From Eubacteriales Family XIII. Incertae Sedis bacterium (GTDB lineage: Bacteria > Bacillota > Clostridia > Peptostreptococcales > Anaerovoracaceae), in assembly GCA_031283865.1 (NCBI GenBank), contig JAITAX010000144.1:1-5937 (forward strand): a stretch of DNA of 5,937 nucleotides. Reading direction: 5' to 3'. Shown piece after piece: positions 1-5,500 of the stretch (the stretch's first letter is position 1; each line of letters begins with the position of its first letter). A program made the position numbers and the translations under genes. The notes under the pieces are model-generated. The model was given only the letters and a program-made list of their open reading frames with translations. It had not been told where the DNA came from and ran no database searches.

Positions 1-141
1 GCGCGCTTCGATGCGAACACGCTTCGCAGGATCGTGCTGCGCGCCTGTGAGACCGACAAGCACATCAAGACGGGCCTGCTGCGCGACAGCTTGGCTTTGG
101 AGATGTTCGTGAACGCCGCAGGTTCCCATTCGGACATCTGA
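1..141 (+). CDS. holA: DNA polymerase III delta subunit, C-terminal end (partial)
   Basis: Frame 1 is open from the left edge to a TGA at 139-141 and gives the last 46 residues of a protein that starts outside the window. The stretch reads LRRIVLRACETDKHIKTG followed by LLRDSLALEMFVNAAG. This resembles the C-terminal helical end of the delta subunit of the DNA polymerase III clamp loader, where a helix ending in 'aD..IKtG' is followed by 'lale.l...'. Delta opens the sliding clamp during replication. Only this short tail is visible, so the call is tentative and based on pattern memory. The gene is on the same strand as the stn operon but appears unrelated to it: the 158-base gap holds a probable terminator and a new promoter. 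Confidence 0.6.
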   Translation, partial: ARFDANTLRRIVLRACETDKHIKTGLLRDSLALEMFVNAAGSHSDI

Positions 142-159
142 CAGAATTTCGAAAAATTC

Positions 160-236
160 AAAAAAAGCAATGTAGTCAGAAAACTCGAAAACATTGAAAG
201 ATACATGTTTTCGGGTTTTTCCCCATTGCTTTTTTT
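160..236 (+). terminator. Long hairpin with T-run, probable terminator of the upstream gene
   Basis: Two perfect 13-base arms, AAAAAAAGCAATG at 160-172 and CATTGCTTTTTTT at 224-236, pair with each other. Inside them a second stem pairs 179-194 with 205-220 (16 pairs, two of them G-T) around the loop 195-204. The stems are separated by an asymmetric internal loop of TAGTCA on one side and CCC on the other. The 3' arm ends in seven T, as expected for a Rho-independent terminator of the gene ending at 141. The matching A-run on the 5' side means it could also stop transcription from the right. The stem is long and AT-rich for a terminator, so an additional RNA role cannot be excluded. Confidence 0.65.
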
Positions 237-254
237 CTTCCTATTTGTTATACT
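226..254 (+). promoter_or_regulatory. Predicted sigma-A-type extended -10 promoter for stnABC
   Basis: TATACT at 249-254 matches the TATAAT -10 box at five of six positions and is preceded by TGT at 246-248, a full extended -10 (TGn). A weak -35, TTGCTT at 226-231 (TTG conserved), lies 17 bases upstream. Transcription would start near 260-263, leaving a leader of about 40 bases before stnA. The -35 lies within the 3' arm of the terminator hairpin, so terminator and promoter are interlocked. No other candidate of similar quality was seen in 142-299. Confidence 0.55.
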
Positions 255-256
255 GA

Positions 257-277
257 TTACCGGGTGCTGTTCGGTAA
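257..277 (+). repeat. Inverted repeat TTACCG-N9-CGGTAA across the predicted transcription start
   Basis: TTACCG at 257-262 and CGGTAA at 272-277 are perfect reverse complements separated by nine bases. The repeat begins just after the predicted -10 box and covers the expected +1. It could be a repressor operator or a small 5' leader hairpin just upstream of the stnA ribosome-binding site. The symmetry is seen in the sequence; a regulatory role is inference, and a 6-bp repeat can arise by chance. Confidence 0.35.
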
Positions 278-285
278 ATTTTGAA

Positions 286-291
286 GAGGAG
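286..291 (+). promoter_or_regulatory. Ribosome-binding site of stnA
   Basis: GAGGAG lies eight bases upstream of the ATG at 300-302. It fixes this ATG as the start of stnA. Confidence 0.8.
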
Positions 292-299
292 ATTGAATT

Positions 300-818
300 A
301 TGTGTGAAAAGAGTTGCAAGGAACCCGCGGACTTTTCCGCCCTTGCCCCTGTGCTGGAGAAATACGGCGCCGTAAAGGGCGGCCTGATTACCGTCTTGCA
401 GAAAACACAGGACATCTACGGATATCTGTCAATGGACGCCATCCGTTACATCGCGGCCAAGACGGGGATCAAACCCGCGAAGATCTACGGCGTCGCCACT
501 TTCTACACGCAGTTTCGGCTGAAACCCATAGGGAAAAATCTTATCATGCTCTGCAAGGGTACGGCCTGTCACGTGAACGGCGCCGACCTCATAGAGGAGG
601 CCGTTTCGGAGTATCTCGGCATAGGCGACGGCGAAACGACGGCCGACGGCGTGTTCACGCTGAACAACGTGGCCTGTCTCGGCTGCTGCTCCCTCGCGCC
701 CGTCATGATGGTCAAGGGCGCGGACGGCGATGAGACTTTCGGCAATCTAACCAAGGACAGCGTGAAAGCGATTCTCAAGGAGATCGCGGACAGGGAAAAG
801 GAGGTGGCCGCGGGATGA
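300..818 (+). CDS. stnA: StnA, NuoE/HydC-like [2Fe-2S] subunit of electron-bifurcating transhydrogenase
   Basis: This 172-residue protein is of normal length for the NuoE/HydC family. An N-terminal helical part (about residues 10-75, containing LQKTQDIYGYLS and KIYGVATFYTQF) is followed by a thioredoxin-fold ferredoxin domain. The cluster ligands are C85 and C90 (CKGTAC) and C126 and C130 (ACLGCC), the classic C-x4-C...C-x3-C pattern for one [2Fe-2S] cluster. In bifurcating Stn and Hyd complexes this subunit sits against the NuoF-like subunit and passes electrons to or from its FMN region. The next gene overlaps its stop codon (ATGA at 815-818), so the two products are probably made together by coupled translation. 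No signal peptide or membrane segment is visible. By sequence alone it could belong to complex I, a HydABC hydrogenase or an NAD-dependent formate dehydrogenase; the Stn assignment comes from the third gene. Confidence 0.9.
   Translation: MCEKSCKEPADFSALAPVLEKYGAVKGGLITVLQKTQDIYGYLSMDAIRYIAAKTGIKPAKIYGVATFYTQFRLKPIGKNLIMLCKGTACHVNGADLIEEAVSEYLGIGDGETTADGVFTLNNVACLGCCSLAPVMMVKGADGDETFGNLTKDSVKAILKEIADREKEVAAG
798..805 (+). promoter_or_regulatory. Ribosome-binding site of stnB inside the end of stnA
   Basis: AAGGAGGT is a near-perfect Shine-Dalgarno sequence nine bases upstream of the ATG at 815-817. It lies within the last codons of stnA and supports the overlapping ATGA start over the other in-frame options. 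Confidence 0.85.
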
Positions 819-2566
819 AAGTTGTAGTGGGACAAGGGAGCTGCGGCGTCGCCACAGGGGCGAAGAAGACCTCAGCGGAGTTTGAAAAGCTCATCGCGGC
901 GGCCGGACTTGACGTAGCCGTCGAAAAGACCGGTTGCGTCGGCAATTGCTATCTTGAGCCTGTCGTGGACGTCTACGGTGCGGACGGCGCGCTTGCGGCG
1001 CGCTATGTGCGCGTGCAGCCGGAGAAAGTCGGTGAGATCGTCGAAAGGCATCTGAAAGGCGGAGAGATCGCAAAGGAGCTTGCCATTTCGGAAATCGACG
1101 AGAAATTCCTGTCGAGCCAGAAGCGCATCGTACTGCGCAACGCGGGCGTCATCAATCCCGAGAGCATCGACGCGTACACGGCTGTCGGCGGCTATCGGTC
1201 GATAGAGAAAGTTTTGAAAGAAATGTCGCCGGAAGCGGTGATAGAGGAGATCAAGATATCGGGACTTCGGGGACGCGGCGGCGCGGGCTTTCCGACTTGG
1301 TTCAAATGGGACGCCGCGCGGAAGAACCGCGGCGCGAGCAAGTACATGGTCTGCAACGCCGACGAGGGCGACCCCGGCGCCTTTATGGACCGCTCTGTGC
1401 TCGAGGGCGACCCGCATTCCCTGCTCGAGGGCATGACAATCGGCGGCTACGCGATGGGCGCGAACGAGGGCGTCATCTACGTGCGCGCCGAATATCCGCT
1501 GGCTATTTACAGGCTTGAGATGGCGATTGAACAGTCGCGGGCAAAGGGATTTTTGGGCAAAAATCTGTTCGGCACGGGCTTCGACTTCGACATTCGCATC
1601 AAGGCCGGCGCGGGCGCTTTCGTCTGCGGCGAGGAAACGGCCCTCATCGCCTCGCTGGAGGGCGAGCGGGGTATGCCGCGGCTGAAACCGCCTTTCCCCG
1701 CCGAAAAAGGCTTCTGGCAGCAGCCGACGAACATCAACAACGTCGAAACCTTTGCGAACGTCCCGTGGATCATCGCGAACGGCGGCGCGGCTTTCGGCGC
1801 GGTCGGCACGGACAAGAGCAAGGGTACCAAGGTCTTCGCGCTGGCCGGCAAGATCAAGAAAGGCGGCCTCGTGGAGGTGCCGATGGGTCTGCCGCTCAGG
1901 GATGTGATCTACGGCATCGGCGACGGCATCAAGAACGACAAGGCTTTCAAGGCCGTCCAGATGGGCGGACCCTCGGGCGGCTGCATTCCCGCCTCCCTGA
2001 TCGACACGCCCGTGGATTATGAAAACATAACCAAGACGGGCGCAATCGTTGGCTCCGGCGGCATGATCGTCATGGACGAAACGACCTGCATGGTCGACAT
2101 GGCGCGCTACTTTCTCGACTTCACGCGCAAGGAATCCTGCGGCAAGTGCAACTACTGCCGCATCGGCACGAAGCGTATGCTCGAAATCCTTGAGCGAATC
2201 ACGAGGGGCGAGGGGCGCGACGGCGACATAGAGCTGCTCGTGGAACTCGCGGAGAAGATCAAGGACGGCTCCATGTGCGGCCTTGGGCAGACCGCGCCGA
2301 ATCCCGTTCTGACGACCATCCGGTATTTCCGCAACGAATACGAGGACCACATCTACAAGAAGAAATGTACGGCTCACTCCTGCAAGGCCCTGCTTACGTT
2401 TGAGATCACGGACGCCTGCAAGGGCTGCACGCTTTGCGCGAAGAAATGCCCCGTCGGGGCCATCTCGGGCGAAACGAAGCAGAAACACGTTATTGATTTG
2501 GATCGGTGCATACGCTGCGGGAAATGCGAAGAATCCTGCAAATTCGGCGCCATCCTCCGCGATTAG
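815..2566 (+). CDS. stnB: StnB, NuoF/HydB-like FMN and NADH-binding bifurcating subunit
   Basis: This is a 583-residue protein with the three-part HydB layout. Residues 1-80 form a thioredoxin-like ferredoxin domain with C10, C41 and C45 (GSCGVATGA; TGCVGNC); the fourth usual cysteine is missing. Residues 110-430 are the NuoF Rossmann-like domain: GLRGRGGAGFPT at 150-161, NADEGDPGAFMDR at 181-193, GAGAFVCGEETALI at 265-278 and GGPSGG at 384-389 make up the FMN and NADH site. C442, C445, C448 (SCGKCNYC) and C488 (MCGLGQTAPNP) bind a [4Fe-4S] cluster. Residues 530-580 are a ferredoxin with two [4Fe-4S] sites (C535/538/541/545 and C565/568/571/575), which complex I NuoF lacks but bifurcating HydB-type subunits have. 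C518 and C523 just before it may help bind the zinc reported in HydB. In this family FMN is the bifurcation site, linking NADH to low-potential ferredoxin. One departure from consensus: TWFKW (161-165) replaces the usual TGxKW. Confidence 0.9.
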   Translation: MKVVVGQGSCGVATGAKKTSAEFEKLIAAAGLDVAVEKTGCVGNCYLEPVVDVYGADGALAARYVRVQPEKVGEIVERHLKGGEIAKELAISEIDEKFLSSQKRIVLRNAGVINPESIDAYTAVGGYRSIEKVLKEMSPEAVIEEIKISGLRGRGGAGFPTWFKWDAARKNRGASKYMVCNADEGDPGAFMDRSVLEGDPHSLLEGMTIGGYAMGANEGVIYVRAEYPLAIYRLEMAIEQSRAKGFLGKNLFGTGFDFDIRIKAGAGAFVCGEETALIASLEGERGMPRLKPPFPAEKGFWQQPTNINNVETFANVPWIIANGGAAFGAVGTDKSKGTKVFALAGKIKKGGLVEVPMGLPLRDVIYGIGDGIKNDKAFKAVQMGGPSGGCIPASLIDTPVDYENITKTGAIVGSGGMIVMDETTCMVDMARYFLDFTRKESCGKCNYCRIGTKRMLEILERITRGEGRDGDIELLVELAEKIKDGSMCGLGQTAPNPVLTTIRYFRNEYEDHIYKKKCTAHSCKALLTFEITDACKGCTLCAKKCPVGAISGETKQKHVIDLDRCIRCGKCEESCKFGAILRD

Positions 2567-2570
2567 AGTG

Positions 2571-2576
2571 AGGTGA
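2571..2576 (+). promoter_or_regulatory. Ribosome-binding site of stnC
   Basis: AGGTGA lies six bases before the ATG at 2583-2585, in the 16-base gap after stnB. Its TGA (2574-2576) is an in-frame stop, so 2583 is the earliest possible start for stnC. Confidence 0.8.
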
Positions 2577-2582
2577 TACGGA

Positions 2583-5500
2583 ATGAAACAGTTTAGACTG
2601 AATATAGACGGGAAAGAGGTTTTGGGCTTTCCCGGACAAACCATTCTCGAGGTGGCGCGGGAGAACGGCATCTTTATTCCCACCCTCTGCTTCGACGAAA
2701 GGACCGAGATCTACGGCGCCTGCGGGCTCTGCGTCGTGGAGGCGGAGGGAAACCCCAAGATGGTTAAGGCCTGCGCCACGACCATCGCGCCGGGCATGGT
2801 TATCCGGACGGATACGGACCGCGTGCGCGAATCGAGAAAGACGAACCTCGAGCTGCTGCTGTCCAACCACGTGGGCGACTGCCGTCCGCCCTGTGCGCTC
2901 GCCTGCCCCGCGCAGACGGACTGCCAGGGCTATGTGGGCCTGATCGCGAACGGGCGCTTTGAGGAGGCGATAGAACTCATCAAGGAGAAGATTCCGCTGC
3001 CCGCGTCCATAGGGCGCGTGTGTCCGCACCCGTGCGAGGACAAGTGCCGCCGCCGGCTCGTCGAGGAACCCATATCCATCGCGTGGCTCAAGCGCTTCGC
3101 CGCGGATACGGACCTGTTCGGCGAGGGCGACCCCTTTATGCCGGAGATCGAGGAAGAAACGGGCAAGTCCGTCGCCATCGTGGGCGGCGGCCCCTACGGG
3201 CTTTCCCTCGCGTACTTCCTGCGCCGGCGCGGCCACGAGATCACGGTCTTCGACGCCATGCCGAGGCTCGGCGGTATGCTGCGCTACGGCATCCCCGAGT
3301 ACAGGCTCCCGAAAGAGGTGCTCGATGAGGAGATCGCGCGCATCGAAGCTATGGGCGTAGAACTCGCGCCGAACACGCGCATCGGCGTTGACATCGATTT
3401 CGAAACCCTGCGAGGCGGCTTCGACGCCGTATGTATAGGCATCGGCGCGTGGGTGTCCACGGGCGTCGGCTGCAAGGGTGAAGACGCCGAGGGCGTCATA
3501 GGCGGCATAGATCTGCTGCGCAAGGTCGTCCGAAACGAGGACATCAAGCTCGGCAAGCGCGTGGCAATCGTCGGCGGCGGAAACACGGCCATGGACGCCT
3601 GCCGCACCGCCGTCCGCCTCGGCGCGGAGAGCGTGTACAACATCTACAGGCGCACGAAAGACGAAATGCCCGCCGACCGCGTTGAGATCGAAGAGGCGGA
3701 GGAGGAGGGCGTGATCTTCAAGAACCTGACGAACCCGCTGGAGATCCTCAAGGGCAAGGACGGAAAGGTCAAGCAGATCGTGTTGCAGGTGATGGAGCTG
3801 GGCGAGCCTGACGCCTCCGGCCGGCGCGCGCCGAAGCCCGTCGCGGGCAAGACGGAAACCTTGGACGTGGACAACGTCATACTCGCCATCGGCCAAGCCG
3901 TGGAAGAATCGGGCTTCGAGGGCGTGGAGCGCACGCGGAAGCGGGGAATCGTCTGCGACAAGGATACGTTCATGACGAACATCCCCGGCGTATTCGCGGG
4001 CGGCGACTGCGGCAACGACAAGGTTTCCATCGCCATAGAAGCCATCGCCGACGCGCACAAATCCTGCGACGTCATAGACGCCTATCTGGCCGGCGAGACG
4101 ATTCGCTACGAAAGGCCCTACGCGGTGGAACGCGACGACCTGACGGAAAAGAGTTTCGAGGACAGGGAACGGGAATGCCGGCCGAAGATGCGGCAGCTTT
4201 CGCCCGAGGCTCGGAAAGACAACTTTACGGAAGTCGTTTTCGGCTACGACGCGGAACAGGCGACGACCGACGCGCTGCGCTGTCTCGAATGCGGCTGCGG
4301 TGACTATTTCGAGTGCAAACTCGTGGATTTTGCGAACCGGTACGACGTGAAGCCCGACCGCATTGCGGGCGACAAGCATCGCATCGACTACGAAGACGAA
4401 CATCCTTTCATCATACGGGACCCGAACAAGTGCATTCTCTGCGGACTTTGCGTCAGGGCCTGCGACGAGGTCATGGGCGTCGGCGCCCTGGGGCTTGTGA
4501 ACAGGGGTTTTGATACGGTGGTGAAACCCACGCTCGAAAAACCGCTTGCGGAATCGGGCTGCATATCCTGCGGCCAGTGCGTCAGCGTATGTCCGACGGG
4601 CGCGCTGCAGGAGAGGCTTTCCCTCGTGAAACCCGTGCCGCTCGAGACGACGGCGACGGATACGGTCTGCCCCTACTGTTCGGTGGGTTGCAGCCTGCAT
4701 CTCGAAACCTACGGCGACATGCTTGTCAAAGCGGTTCCGGACAAGGCGGGCGCCGTGAACAAGGGTTTGCTCTGCGGTCGCGGCCGCTTCGGTTTCGATT
4801 GCGTAGAGTTGGAGGGCAAGCTGCTGTACCCGATGACGCGGAAAGAGGGTCGCCTTGCGGAGGCGGACTATCACGACGCTTTCATCATAACGGCGAAGAA
4901 AGCGCAGTCCGTGGCCGCGCGCTACGGTCGCGAGGCCGTGGCGGTCGCCGTATCGGATCGATACACGAACGAGGAAGCCTATGCCGTGAAGCGGCTGGCC
5001 GAAACGATGGGCGCGCGCGTCCTGTCTTTCAACAACAGGAAGAGCGGCCTTGCGCCCGTGCTCGGCTTCGACGCTTCGCCGAACACGATTGACGAGCTGC
5101 TTTCGACGGAGCTGATCCTCGCGGTGGGCTTCGACTGGATGGAAAACCCCGTGATCCGCATCAAGCTCAAGCAGGCCGCCGAGGCGGGCGCAAAGCTGAT
5201 CCTGATTAACCCTGCGGACAGCGGGCAGCCGATGGGCTTCGCGCACAGGACCGTCCGCACGGGGAACGACCTCAGCTTTCTGCGGGAACTCGCAAAGGTG
5301 ATCGCGGACAGCGACAAGGCCGTGAAAGCCGATGGCTTTGACGCTTTCGCGGCGGATCTGGCGCAGGTGAAGCCGGGCGCGGACGCGGCGGAGGTCGCGG
5401 CGCTCTACCTTGCCGCGAAGAAAGCCATGATCGTATTCCAGCAGAACCTGCTTTCGACGGAATCCGCGACGCTGCTGGCCGACATCGCCGTCGCGTCGGG

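Noticed and set aside
144..159. Small inverted repeat GAATTT-CGAA-AAATTC just after the upstream stop codon
   Set aside because: The 6-bp stem is entirely AT-rich apart from one G-C pair, has no T-run directly after it, and is easily expected by chance in AT-rich intergenic DNA.
872..2683. A 603-codon open frame on the minus strand opposite stnB
   Set aside because: It is codon-aligned with stnB and explained by the same lack of TTA/CTA/TCA codons. It shows no family motifs, while the sense strand encodes a canonical NuoF/HydB protein.
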